Source of the DNA: Bradyrhizobium sp. JYMT SZCCT0180
Lineage (GTDB): Bacteria > Pseudomonadota > Alphaproteobacteria > Rhizobiales > Xanthobacteraceae
Assembly: GCF_018130165.1 (NCBI RefSeq)
Contig: NZ_JAFCLZ010000002.1
Span: forward strand, 124,001-188,000
Length of the DNA stretch: 64,000 nt
Reading direction: 5' to 3'
The number at the start of each line of letters is the position of its first letter. The first letter of the stretch is position 1. The notes under the pieces were generated by a model. The model worked only from the letters and a program-made list of their open reading frames with translations. It had not been told where the DNA came from and searched no databases. This document shows positions 26,758 to 35,836 of this stretch, in pieces. The position numbers were made by a program, and so were the translations under genes.

Positions 26758-27108
26758 CTAGTATCCCGCGACCGCAAGCGCAACGACGGCGGTGAGCGCC
26801 TTCCATCCAAAGCCGCGTCCGCGCGACCACCACGCATTCGCCGCGGCGGCAAAGGCGTAGATCGCGGTCACGGTAATGACGATCCAGTGCCGCGCGCTCT
26901 CGGAGCCGAATGAAGGAGCTGCGATCAGCAGCACGGCGCCGCCGATCCACGCCACGGTGCCGGCCTGCCACACCAGCCGGATCAGGGTCCGCAGGCTCTC
27001 GGGCTGAATGGTCGCTTTGGCGAACACCTTGGTTTCCCCGAGCACGCCGTGAATCAGGGACACCGCTATTCCGGCGACGCCGGCGCATTGCAGAATGATA
27101 TCGCGCAT
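26758..27108 (-). CDS. Small integral membrane protein, TetR-linked
   Basis: This is a 116-residue hydrophobic protein with about four membrane helices: IILQCAGVAGIAVSLIHGVLG; LVWQAGTVAWIGGAVLLIAA; WIVITVTAIYAFAAAANAWW; and ALTAVVALAVAGY. No function is recognised. It is divergent from the TetR gene across two matching operators, so it is very probably that repressor's target. The start at ATG 27108 was chosen because an upstream ATG would lie inside the operator and promoter. Confidence 0.7.
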   Translation of the reverse strand: MRDIILQCAGVAGIAVSLIHGVLGETKVFAKATIQPESLRTLIRLVWQAGTVAWIGGAVLLIAAPSFGSESARHWIVITVTAIYAFAAAANAWWSRGRGFGWKALTAVVALAVAGY

Positions 27109-27119
27109 CGGACAGGTCT

Positions 27120-27180
27120 CCATACAGTTGTGTATGGTTATGACTTGCCGCTTGGCGGCTGTCAATACAGTAGTGTATGG
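27120..27180. promoter_or_regulatory. Two TetR-type operators and divergent promoter
   Basis: Operator 1 is CCATACAGTTGTGTATGG (27120-27137), with perfect 7-bp arms and a 4-bp spacer. Operator 2 is CAATACAGTAGTGTATGG (27163-27180), with one mismatch. Centres are 43 bp apart. On the minus strand, TTGACA (27165-27160), a 17-bp spacer and CATAAC (27142-27137) form a promoter for the small membrane protein, with operator 2 over the -35 box and operator 1 just after the -10 box. This is a compact autoregulatory and repressing arrangement. Confidence 0.8.
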
Positions 27181-27202
27181 AAGGATGTCGCAGGACGGGA
27201 AC

Positions 27203-27742
27203 ATGGGCGATCAACTCTCGGGGCAGGATTGGGTCGACCGGGGTCTGAAGACGCTGGCGAAAAGCGGCTTCACGGCGCTGAAGGCGGAACCGCTGGCCAA
27301 GGCGATCGGGGTGTCGCGCGGCAGTTTCTACTGGCATTTCGCGGATATTTCCGCGTTCCATGCCGAGATCCTCAAGCAATGGCGCGAAATCGCCGCCGAA
27401 CAGATCATCGCCGGGGTCGAGGCCGCATCAAAGGACGAGAATCCGCTCGAGGTGCTGCTGCGCCGGGTGTTCGGCGCAAGACTGGCGCTGGAAAACGCGG
27501 TCCGCACCTGGGCCAGCGTCGATCCCGCGGCGCGGGCGGCGGTGCAGGCGATCGACCGCCGCAGGCTCGGCTATGTCGAGAGCCTGTTGACGCAGTCCGG
27601 ATTGTCCGCGGAAGTGGCCCGCGCCCGCGCGCAAATCCTCTATTGGGCGTTTCTCGGTTTTGCCCTGTCGGACCAGCCGCTGCCGAAAGCGCAGCAACAG
27701 GCCATGCTCGACGAAATGCTGCGGATAGCCACCTCGCGATGA
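27203..27742 (+). CDS. TetR/AcrR family transcriptional regulator
   Basis: This is a 179-residue repressor. The N-terminal HTH is clear: GLKTLAKSGFTALKAEPLAKAIGVSRGSFYWHFADISAFHAEIL, where GVSRGSFYWHF is the recognition helix. The C-terminal part is a ligand-binding helical domain of unknown ligand. The start at ATG 27203 follows AGGACGGGA; an ATG at 27185 abuts its own Shine-Dalgarno-like bases and is less likely. It probably represses itself and the divergent membrane-protein gene. Confidence 0.92.
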   Translation: MGDQLSGQDWVDRGLKTLAKSGFTALKAEPLAKAIGVSRGSFYWHFADISAFHAEILKQWREIAAEQIIAGVEAASKDENPLEVLLRRVFGARLALENAVRTWASVDPAARAAVQAIDRRRLGYVESLLTQSGLSAEVARARAQILYWAFLGFALSDQPLPKAQQQAMLDEMLRIATSR

Positions 27743-27786
27743 CAAATTTGGTGTGCTAAGGGACCGGCCAAGCTGGAGATCACACA

Positions 27787-27981
27787 ATGAATTCGACCGA
27801 ACGCCTCGACAGCACCGTCGATCCGAAATTGCTGGAAATCCTGGTGTGCCCGATCACCAAGGGCCCGCTGGAGTTCGACGCCTCCACGCAGGAACTGATC
27901 TCCCGCTCCGCCAAACTCGCCTACCCGATCCGCGACGGCATCCCGATCATGCTGCCGGAAGAGGCCAGGAAGATCGATTAG
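27787..27981 (+). CDS. Trm112 family protein
   Basis: The 64-residue protein shows the Trm112p/UPF0434 pattern: [17 protein letters not shown] and [18 protein letters not shown]. Eukaryotic Trm112 activates tRNA and rRNA methyltransferases, and bacterial versions are assumed to be partner proteins. Only one Cys is left of the zinc-ribbon set, as is common in bacterial forms. The gene follows TetR by 44 nt. Confidence 0.93.
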   Translation: MNSTERLDSTVDPKLLEILVCPITKGPLEFDASTQELISRSAKLAYPIRDGIPIMLPEEARKID

Positions 27982-27986
27982 TCTAT

Positions 27987-28116
27987 GTCGTCCCGGACAA
28001 GCGAAGCGCGATCCGGGACCCATACGCCGTGACCTCTCGTTCAGGCAGGGAAGCCGACACCTTTTTCTTATTATTGACTGCGGTGGTTATGGGTCCCGGC
28101 TCAAGGCCGGGACGAC
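27987..28116. repeat. Palindromic repeat, GTCGTCCCGG type
   Basis: GTCGTCCCGGACAAGCG on the left and GGCTCAAGGCCGGGACGAC on the right pair at their ends, with GGGACCCATA and TATGGGTCCC inside. It lies between the convergent Trm112 and UbiH-like genes. Confidence 0.85.
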
Positions 28117-28123
28117 AAGAGCC

Positions 28124-29344
28124 CTACAACGCCTCGCCCTTCAGCAGCCGCGGCACTTCACCTGACAATCCCGCGGCCTGGCGAATGAACAGGCTTTTCA
28201 GCGGTGGCGCGCGATCGACCAGGCCCAATCCGATGTCGCGCACGGTGCGCAGCAGCGTCGATTCGTTCGAGAACAGGAAGTTCAGCGAGTTGGTCGCAAC
28301 TCCCATCGCCATGGTGTCGAAGCGGCGCCAGCGCTGGTAGCGTTCGAGAACGTCGGCCTGGCCGAGATCCATACCGAGCCGCGCCGCATCGACCACGACT
28401 TCGGCGAGCGCTGCGACATCCTTCAGTCCCATGTTGAGACCCTGCCCCGCGATTGGATGGATCACATGCGCGGCGTCGCCGATCAGCGCCAGGCGTTCGG
28501 CGATGAAGGAGCGCGCGACGAAATAGCCGAGCGGGAATGCGCGCGGCTTGTCGAGTACCTTGACCTCGCCGAGATGCAGGCCGAAGCGCTGCTCGAGTTC
28601 GCCGTGAAATTCGTCCTCGCCGAGCGCGGTGATGCGCGCGGCTTCCGCGCGGTTCTCGGTCCACACCAGCGACGAGCGCTTTCCGGTCAAGGGAAGGATC
28701 GCGAACGGTCCTGCGGGCAGAAAATGTTCTTCGGCGCGGCCACCATGATCGCGCTCATGACCGACGGTGACGACGATGCCGGATTGGTCATAGTCCCAGC
28801 CATGGGTGGCGATCCCGGCGCGCTCGCGCAGCTTTGAGCGCGCGCCGTCGGCGGCGACCAAAAGGCTCGCTTCGATGACCGTGCCGTCGGCGAGCGTCAC
28901 GTCGACGCCGTCAGTGCGTGAATCGAACGAGGCAACGGCGGTCGCGCGCAGCTCGATGCCCTCGGCCTCGGTGCGCGCCACCAGCGCATCGATCAGATAG
29001 CGGTTCTCGACCATATGCGCGAAGGGCTCGCCGGGCTCGACATTGCCGGCGAAGGTGAGGAACACCGGGCGGGTGGCGTCTTCCAGCTTGGAATCGGTGA
29101 CGACCATGTCTGTTATCGGCTGCGCGGTGGGCGCGATCTGGCCCCAGACGCCGAGCGCCTCGAACAGCCGCCGGCAGGCGGCGACGATCGCGGTGGCGCG
29201 CGGATCGCGGCTCGGCTTTGAGGCCAGCGCCGGATCGGCCACGATGACCGGAATATCACGGCCCAGGCCCTGACGCAGCGCCAGCGCCAGCGCCAGCCCC
29301 GCAAAGGCGCCGCCGCAGATGACAATACTTCGCTGTGCCGGCAT
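28124..29344 (-). CDS. UbiH/UbiF/VisC/COQ6 family FAD-dependent hydroxylase
   Basis: This is a 406-residue flavoprotein monooxygenase. The N-terminal FAD motif reads ICGGAFAGLALALAL. The mid-domain motif LLVAADGARSKLRE is the DG element, and GDAAHVIHPIAGQGLNMGLKDVAAL binds the FAD ribityl chain. The family adds ring hydroxyls during ubiquinone synthesis. Which ring position this paralogue modifies cannot be told from sequence alone. It is convergent to Trm112, a frequent neighbour in Bradyrhizobium-type genomes. Confidence 0.9.
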   Translation of the reverse strand: MPAQRSIVICGGAFAGLALALALRQGLGRDIPVIVADPALASKPSRDPRATAIVAACRRLFEALGVWGQIAPTAQPITDMVVTDSKLEDATRPVFLTFAGNVEPGEPFAHMVENRYLIDALVARTEAEGIELRATAVASFDSRTDGVDVTLADGTVIEASLLVAADGARSKLRERAGIATHGWDYDQSGIVVTVGHERDHGGRAEEHFLPAGPFAILPLTGKRSSLVWTENRAEAARITALGEDEFHGELEQRFGLHLGEVKVLDKPRAFPLGYFVARSFIAERLALIGDAAHVIHPIAGQGLNMGLKDVAALAEVVVDAARLGMDLGQADVLERYQRWRRFDTMAMGVATNSLNFLFSNESTLLRTVRDIGLGLVDRAPPLKSLFIRQAAGLSGEVPRLLKGEAL

Positions 29345-29431
29345 GCAATCCTTAACCCGGTTACGCCCTCAGAGACCCTTGCTACCTGATATTAGCTGGG
29401 TGAAACAGGGGCGAGAAACAAGGGCAATCAC

Positions 29432-29602
29432 GTCATTCCGGGATGCGCCGACCGAACTCGGGTTTACCCGAGGTTCGGCCAATGTAATTGTCCAAGTCGG
29501 CAACAGCCGACTTGGATGGCGCAGGCCCGGAATCCATTCATCTACGTAACTTGCCGCCTAATGGATTCCGGGTTCGATGCTGCGCATCGCCCCGGAATGA
29601 CG
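29432..29602. repeat. Compound palindromic repeat, GTCATTCCGGG type
   Basis: The outer GTCATTCCGGGATGCGC is complemented by GCGCATCGCCCCGGAATGAC. Nested inverted pairs sit within it: CCGAACTCGGGTTTACCCGAGG, and the arms GGCCCGGAATCCATT and AATGGATTCCGGG. This is one of the longer members of the family. Confidence 0.85.
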
Positions 29603-29622
29603 ACAACACCGAAAGTGCCGCC

Positions 29623-30486
29623 ATGTCCGCAAGCGTGACCGACCTGATTTCGATCCTCGACATCGAACCGATCGAGGTGAATTTGTTTCGCGGCAACAGC
29701 CCGAAGACCGCGTGGCAGCGGGTGTTCGGCGGCCAGGTGATCGGACAGGCGATGGTGGCGGCGTGCCGCACCGTCGAAGGCCGGCTGCCGCATTCGCTGC
29801 ATTGCTACTTCATCCTGCCGGGCGACCCGCAGGTACCGATCATCTACCAGGTCGAGCGCTTGCGCGACGGCAAGAGCTATTCGACCCGCCGCGTCACCGC
29901 CATTCAACATGGCAACGCGATCTTCTCGATCATGGTCTCGTTCCATGCCGAGGAGGAAGGCGCCTTCAACCACCAGGACAAGATGCCGGACGTGCCGCCG
30001 CCGGAAAAACTCTCCGCCGAGGAAGTAGCAAAACAACCGGTGTTCAAGGAGATGCCGGAGTTCATCCAGCGCTATTACGAGATGGACCGGCCGATCGAGT
30101 TGCGCCCGGTCGAACTCGGCCGCTATTTCGGCGAGAAGATCGACGACGGCCGCATCAATGTCTGGATCCGCACCGCGGCAAAATTCCCTGACGATCCGGC
30201 GCTGCATATGTGCGCGCTGGCCTATGCGTCGGATTTCTCGCTGCTCGATGCCGTGATGGCGCGCTACGGCCGCACGCTGTTCGACACTAACGTGATGCCG
30301 GCCAGCCTCGATCACGCGATGTGGTTTCACCGGCCGTTCCGCGCCGACGAATGGCTGCTTTATTCGCAGGATTCACCGAGCGCACAGGACGGCCGCGGGT
30401 TGGCCCGCGGCCTGATCTTCAAGCCCGACGGCACGCTGGTGGCGTCGGTGGCCCAGGAAGGCTCGATCCGCCAGCGCAGGGCATAG
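29623..30486 (+). CDS. tesB: Acyl-CoA thioesterase II
   Basis: This is a 287-residue double-hotdog thioesterase that hydrolyses medium- and long-chain acyl-CoA in the cytoplasm. Motifs include RVFGGQVIGQAMVAA, PHSLHCYFILPGD, the Asp of ALAYASDFSLLD, and the Gln of LVASVAQEGSIRQR; the Asp and Gln fit the catalytic set. The start at ATG 29623 was chosen because upstream in-frame sequence lies in a palindromic repeat. A GYF-domain membrane gene ends convergently 20 nt later. Confidence 0.94.
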   Translation: MSASVTDLISILDIEPIEVNLFRGNSPKTAWQRVFGGQVIGQAMVAACRTVEGRLPHSLHCYFILPGDPQVPIIYQVERLRDGKSYSTRRVTAIQHGNAIFSIMVSFHAEEEGAFNHQDKMPDVPPPEKLSAEEVAKQPVFKEMPEFIQRYYEMDRPIELRPVELGRYFGEKIDDGRINVWIRTAAKFPDDPALHMCALAYASDFSLLDAVMARYGRTLFDTNVMPASLDHAMWFHRPFRADEWLLYSQDSPSAQDGRGLARGLIFKPDGTLVASVAQEGSIRQRRA

Positions 30487-30506
30487 CGTTTTCAAGCGAT
30501 CACGCC

Positions 30507-31421
30507 TTACCCGTTCGGCTGCGCGCCTCGCTCGGCCAACACCGTCTGCGACGCCAGCCACTGCCACATCCATCGATACACCCATGGAATCGGGATGATG
30601 AAGAGCGAGGCAATTCCGGCCACGATCGCGCGCCACAGGAATTCCAGCCCGGTGCCGATGAACAGGACTTCACGCTGCGTGCCCTGGATATTGCGACAAG
30701 CCCAACGCATCATCGCTGTATAAACCCACGCCCAGCCGATGATGGTGAAGATGGCGAGCACCCCGAGGATCGAGTATCCCAGATAGGCCCAGATCGAACC
30801 TGAGAAGCTGAGCCCGAGCGGCTGCCCGTTGGACGCGAGGTTCGCGATGAACCATTTCAGGAAAAGCCAGTAGAGAACAAACTGGACGAGGTTCGCCAGA
30901 TTGCTGAGCACGTCACTGCCGAGCAAGGCCACCGCGATGAGAAGCACGATCGCCCCGAAGTACCAGGGCACGAGGGTCATCGCATTGCCGGTGAAGCTGA
31001 GATTCGGCCGGCCCGGCACCTTGATGCACGGCACGAGCCAGTTGAGGTACCAGACCAGGACCCACGGCGCCGGGATCACCAACACCATTCCGATAATCAT
31101 CAGGAGGCTGCGCCAGACAAACTCCAGGATGCCGAAATCGATCGACAGCGGGCCGCCGCCGTAACCGCCTCCGCCCGCATAACCGCCAGCGCCGCTGCTC
31201 ATCGGCGGCGGGCCGCCCGGTTGCGCAACCGGCGGCGGGGCGCCTCCCGCCGGCATCAGGCCGGGAATTTCGCCCGCGCGCTGCCAGCCGGACATTCCCT
31301 CGGACCAGACCAGCGTGTCGGCCCTGACCGTGCCCCGTGTAATGAGATCGCGCAGCTGGGCTTCCGGAAAGGGCCCCTGTTGCTGGCCATTCGCTGCATA
31401 AAACCACGATCGGTTCGACAT
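30507..31421 (-). CDS. GYF_2 (DUF4339) domain membrane protein
   Basis: This is a 304-residue protein. The N-terminal GYF_2 domain (WFYAANGQQQGPFPEAQLRDLI, then VWSEGMSGWQRAGEIPGL) would bind proline-rich peptides. A Gly/Pro-rich linker follows, then six or so hydrophobic helices resembling the YjgN/DUF898 group. Function is unknown. It points away from the first glnK. Confidence 0.85.
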   Translation of the reverse strand: MSNRSWFYAANGQQQGPFPEAQLRDLITRGTVRADTLVWSEGMSGWQRAGEIPGLMPAGGAPPPVAQPGGPPPMSSGAGGYAGGGGYGGGPLSIDFGILEFVWRSLLMIIGMVLVIPAPWVLVWYLNWLVPCIKVPGRPNLSFTGNAMTLVPWYFGAIVLLIAVALLGSDVLSNLANLVQFVLYWLFLKWFIANLASNGQPLGLSFSGSIWAYLGYSILGVLAIFTIIGWAWVYTAMMRWACRNIQGTQREVLFIGTGLEFLWRAIVAGIASLFIIPIPWVYRWMWQWLASQTVLAERGAQPNG

Positions 31422-32108
<687 letters not shown>

Positions 32109-32188
32109 GGTTTTCATTTCAGTTCAACGCGCGCCGGCAACGACGCCTGACGCGCGAACAAAAAACGACAACAGGCCGGGGAAATTCC

Positions 32189-33496
32189 ATGGGGGCACTC
32201 TCGATTCGTGCAGCGAAGCTCGCTGCGCTCAGCATTCTTGCGATGAACGCCTGGCCGGCGACACCGGCCTTTGCGCAGGAATCGACCATCAACGCCGCCG
32301 ACACCGCGTGGATGATCGTCGCCACCGCGCTCGTCCTGATGATGACGATCCCGGGCCTGGCGCTGTTCTATTCCGGCATGGTGCGCAAGAAGAACGTGCT
32401 GGCGACGATGGCGCAGAGCCTCGCTGCGGTCGCGATCATCTCGATACTCTGGGTGTGTTTCGGCTATTCGCTGGCGTTCGTCGGCGATGGCCGCTGGATC
32501 GGCACGCTGGATCGCTGGTTCCTCATCGGCGTCACGATGGACAGCGTCAACCCGGCGGCGAAGACGATTCCGGAAATACTGTTCATGCTGTACCAGATGA
32601 CGTTTGCGATCATCACGGTGGCGCTGGTGGCGGGCGCGGTGGCGGACCGGATGCGGTTCTCGGCCTATCTGCTGTTCTCGATCGGCTGGTTCATGTTCGT
32701 CTATGTGCCCCTGGCGCATTGGGTGTGGGGCGGCGGCTTCCTCGCCACCATGGGCGTGCTGGATTTTGCGGGCGGTCTCGTCGTGCATCTGTCCGCGGGC
32801 ATCGGCGGTCTGGTTGCCGCCAAGGTGATGGGACAGCGTCACGGCTATGGCAGCGACAATCTTTCCCCGTTCGACCTGTCGCTCGCCGTCATCGGCACCG
32901 GACTGCTGTGGGTCGGCTGGTTCGGATTCAACGGCGGCTCGGCGCTGGCGGCGAATTCACGCGCCGTGATGGCCATCACCGCAACGCATCTGGCGGCCTG
33001 CGCCGGCGCGCTGACCTGGGGCGCGATCGAATGGGCGACGCGGCGCAAGCCTTCCGTGCTCGGCATGATCTCCGGCGCGATCGCAGGCCTCGGCACGATC
33101 ACGCCGGCCTCCGGTTACGTAGCACCGTGGCATGGTATCGTCATCGGCGTGGTGGCGGGTCTGGTTTGCTTCTGGGCCTGCACCTGGCTCAAGCACCGTT
33201 TCAAGTATGACGACTCGCTCGACGTGTTCGGCGTCCACGGCATCGGCGGCATGACCGGCACCCTGCTCGCCGGCGTGTTTGCAACGTCAGCCATCGGCGG
33301 CAGCGCCGGCCTGATCGAAAACAACCCGCAGCAAGTGATGATCCAGCTCTACGGCATCGGCGTCACCTTGGTGTGGTCGGGCGGCGTCACCTATGTGCTG
33401 CTCAAGCTGGTGAGCGCGTTCGTGCCGCTGCGGGTGTCACTGCAGCAGGAGCTCGAAGGCCTGGATATTTCGCAGCACGGCGAGGCGCTTCAGTAG
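32189..33496 (+). CDS. amtB: Ammonium transporter (first copy)
   Basis: This is a 435-residue Amt/Mep channel with an N-terminal signal sequence (AKLAALSILAMNAWPATPAFAQ) and eleven membrane helices. The twin histidines of the pore are His200 (GGLVVHLSAG) and His350 (DVFGVHGIGG). The phenylalanine gate and ammonium site segments (MTFAIITVALVAGAVADRM) are present. The C-terminal tail (LDISQHGEALQ) is short but keeps the cytoplasmic GlnK-contact region. It is shorter than the second copy, which has an additional loop. Confidence 0.95.
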   Translation: MGALSIRAAKLAALSILAMNAWPATPAFAQESTINAADTAWMIVATALVLMMTIPGLALFYSGMVRKKNVLATMAQSLAAVAIISILWVCFGYSLAFVGDGRWIGTLDRWFLIGVTMDSVNPAAKTIPEILFMLYQMTFAIITVALVAGAVADRMRFSAYLLFSIGWFMFVYVPLAHWVWGGGFLATMGVLDFAGGLVVHLSAGIGGLVAAKVMGQRHGYGSDNLSPFDLSLAVIGTGLLWVGWFGFNGGSALAANSRAVMAITATHLAACAGALTWGAIEWATRRKPSVLGMISGAIAGLGTITPASGYVAPWHGIVIGVVAGLVCFWACTWLKHRFKYDDSLDVFGVHGIGGMTGTLLAGVFATSAIGGSAGLIENNPQQVMIQLYGIGVTLVWSGGVTYVLLKLVSAFVPLRVSLQQELEGLDISQHGEALQ

Positions 33497-33801
33497 AACT
33501 ACCCATCTGGATACCGCCTTTCTGCCCTCGCACTGGGCAGGATTATGTCCGGAGTCTGGCGTGCCCGCGCCTTGACCAGCCGTGCCTATTTTTTAAGCGC
33601 GACGGAATGGCGCAGTTTGGTTCCCCTCCCCGAAAGGCCGAAAAGCCCCGGATTCATAAACCGTTAGGGAAATCCGCCGTTCTGGCACGGCATTTGATTC
33701 TAAGGGTCCTGGCTGTGCCCGCGAAGTGAACTTCTCCGCGTGGTGAACCTCAGTCGAGAACGCCCGGTCTGTCTGAACCGGGCCTAGCGGGGATAGGACC
33801 C
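33497..33801. other. 305-nt leader and promoter region of the second glnK-amtB operon
   Basis: No gene is supported. The sigma-54-like promoter (33683-33698) and a leader hairpin lie here. The hairpin is GCCCGGT (33762-33768) pairing with ACCGGGC (33777-33783), 18 nt before the glnK2 ATG. Confidence 0.6.
33683..33698 (+). promoter_or_regulatory. Sigma-54 (RpoN)-type promoter of glnK2-amtB2
   Basis: TGGCACGGCATTTGAT matches the -24/-12 consensus TGGCACGnnnnTTGCW at every fixed base but one (TTGA for TTGC), with exact spacing. It lies about 100 nt before the glnK2 start, which fits nitrogen-controlled, NtrC-activated expression. No clear pair of NtrC boxes was found upstream. Confidence 0.7.
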
Positions 33802-34140
33802 ATGAAAATTGTTATGGCGATCATCAAGCCATTCAAACTCGAAGAAGTCCGGGACGCCCTGACCGCCATTGGCGTTCACGGTCTCACGGTGACGGAAGTC
33901 AAAGGCTATGGTCGGCAGAAAGGCCACACGGAAATCTATCGCGGCGCTGAATACGCGGTGAGCTTCCTGCCCAAGATCAAGATCGAGGTCGCTGTGGCCT
34001 CGGACCAGGTCGACAAGACCATCGACGCCATCACCTCGGCAGCAAAAACCGGACAAATCGGCGACGGCAAGATCTTCGTCATCAACCTCGACCATGCGGT
34101 TCGCATCCGCACCGGTGAGGCGGATGCCGCGGCACTCTGA
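33802..34140 (+). CDS. glnK: PII signal protein GlnK (second copy)
   Basis: This is a 112-residue PII protein with the same T-loop ([11 protein letters not shown], Tyr51) and [12 protein letters not shown]-loop as the first copy. It senses nitrogen and energy status and would gate AmtB2 directly downstream (36 nt). The ATG follows GGGGATAGGA. A sigma-54-type promoter lies upstream, unlike the first copy, so the two PII proteins may be made under different conditions. Confidence 0.96.
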   Translation: MKIVMAIIKPFKLEEVRDALTAIGVHGLTVTEVKGYGRQKGHTEIYRGAEYAVSFLPKIKIEVAVASDQVDKTIDAITSAAKTGQIGDGKIFVINLDHAVRIRTGEADAAAL

Positions 34141-34176
34141 TCTCGCGCTCAACCCAGACACTCAGGAGTACAACAA

Positions 34177-35637
34177 ATGACGTTCAAACGTCCCTATAGC
34201 GCGGGACTGACGGCCCTCGCCGTCGGCATGTTCGCCGCAACCTCCGCTTACGCGGAAGCCACAGTCAACAAGGGCGACAACGCCTGGATGCTCACGTCGA
34301 CGGTGCTGGTGCTGTTGATGACGATCCCCGGCCTTGCACTGTTCTATGGTGGCCTGGTCCGTTCCAAGAACATGCTCTCGGTCCTGATGCAGGTTTTCTA
34401 CACGGTCTGCATCGTCGTCCTGATCTGGGCGGTCTACGGCTACAGCCTCGCCTTCACCGGCGGATCGGACTTCATCGGCGGCTTCTCCAAGGCGTTCCTG
34501 AAGATCGCGCCGGAAGGCAAGACGATCCTCGACGCCCAGGCGGCGACCTTCTCCGCAGACGTCAACATCACGGAGCTGATCTACATCTGCTTCCAGATGA
34601 CCTTCGCGTGCATCACCCCCGCACTCATCGTCGGCGCCTTCGCCGAACGCATGAAGTTCTCGGCTGTCGCGCTGTTCGTGCCGCTCTGGGTAACCCTGAT
34701 CTATCTGCCGATCGCGCACATGGTTTGGTACTGGGCCGGACCGGACGCGATCTCTGCCGCGCTCAAGACCTTCGAAGCCGCGACGGACAAGGCCGCTGCG
34801 CAGGCCGCCTTCGATGCGGCGAAGACCGCGTTCGGGGATGACCAGGGCTGGATCTTCAAGAAGGGCGCGATCGACTTCGCGGGCGGCACCGTGGTGCACA
34901 TCAACGCCGGCATCGCCGGTCTCGTTGGCGCGCTCCTGATCGGCAAGCGCGTCGGTTACGGCAAGGAGCTGATGGCTCCGCACTCGCTGACCATGACCAT
35001 GATCGGCGCTTCGCTGCTCTGGGTCGGCTGGTTCGGCTTCAATGCCGGATCTAACCTCGAAGCCTCCGGCGGCGCCGCGCTCGCCATGACCAACTCCTTC
35101 GTTGCAACCGCAGCGGCGGCGATGGCCTGGATGTTCGCGGAATGGATCGTCAAGGGTCACCCCTCGGTGCTCGGCGCGTTGTCGGGTGCTGTCGCGGGCC
35201 TCGTGGCGGTTACGCCTGCGGCCGGTTACGCCGGTCCGATGGGCGCGATCGTGCTCGGTCTCGTGGTCGGAATCGTCTGCCTGTTCTTCTGCACCGTGGT
35301 GAAGAATGCGCTCGGCTATGACGACTCGCTCGACGTGTTCGGCGTCCACTGCGTCGGCGGCATCGTCGGCGCGCTCGGCACCGGCATCCTGGTGAACCCG
35401 GCGCTCGGCGGTACCGGCGTCATGGATTACACCATCGGCAAGATCGCGGAATACGACTTCGCAGCCCAGATGGTCTCGCAGTTCTGGGGCGTCGCCACCA
35501 CGCTGGTGTGGTCGGGCATCGGCTCTGCGATCCTGTTCAAGGTCGTCGATGTCATCGTCGGCCTGCGCGTCAACGTCGAGACCGAACGTGAAGGCCTCGA
35601 TGTCACCGAGCACACCGAGCGCGCTTACAATATGTGA
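34177..35637 (+). CDS. amtB: Ammonium transporter (second copy)
   Basis: This is a 486-residue Amt channel. It has a signal sequence (AGLTALAVGMFAATSAYAEA) and the twin pore histidines His241 (GGTVVHINAG) and His391 (DVFGVHCVGG). A long extracytoplasmic insert between helices, including ALKTFEAATDKAAAQAAFDA, is absent from the first copy. The C-terminal tail (VETEREGLDVTEHTERAYNM) has the conserved Amt regulatory motif EGLDxxEHxE. A strong terminator follows, closing the glnK2-amtB2 operon. Confidence 0.96.
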   Translation: MTFKRPYSAGLTALAVGMFAATSAYAEATVNKGDNAWMLTSTVLVLLMTIPGLALFYGGLVRSKNMLSVLMQVFYTVCIVVLIWAVYGYSLAFTGGSDFIGGFSKAFLKIAPEGKTILDAQAATFSADVNITELIYICFQMTFACITPALIVGAFAERMKFSAVALFVPLWVTLIYLPIAHMVWYWAGPDAISAALKTFEAATDKAAAQAAFDAAKTAFGDDQGWIFKKGAIDFAGGTVVHINAGIAGLVGALLIGKRVGYGKELMAPHSLTMTMIGASLLWVGWFGFNAGSNLEASGGAALAMTNSFVATAAAAMAWMFAEWIVKGHPSVLGALSGAVAGLVAVTPAAGYAGPMGAIVLGLVVGIVCLFFCTVVKNALGYDDSLDVFGVHCVGGIVGALGTGILVNPALGGTGVMDYTIGKIAEYDFAAQMVSQFWGVATTLVWSGIGSAILFKVVDVIVGLRVNVETEREGLDVTEHTERAYNM

Positions 35638-35718
35638 GTTCTCCCGGGGTGCGATCCCCTGGGGGTCGCACCCACAACTCCGGTTCGGGCACATACCCGG
35701 CAATGCCCTGACCGTTGA

Positions 35719-35753
35719 GGGGCTCCAGCGCAAGCTGGAGCCCCTTTCTTTTT
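35719..35753 (+). terminator. Rho-independent terminator after amtB2
   Basis: GGGGCTCCAGC pairs with GCTGGAGCCCC across a 4-nt loop (GCAA) and is followed by TTTCTTTTT. This is a textbook intrinsic terminator 82 nt beyond the amtB2 stop. Confidence 0.93.
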
Positions 35754-35836
35754 GTTTCGAATTTGAAACTTGAATCGAACTTGAGTGGACGCTCAACTCG
35801 GACCATGGCATCGGAAGCCTCTACCGAGGACTCTCG

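Noticed and set aside
34162..35811. Long open frame (549 codons) antisense to amtB2
   Set aside because: The product is Asp/His/Arg-rich with no family features, and the plus strand encodes a clear ammonium transporter. High GC keeps the antisense frame open.
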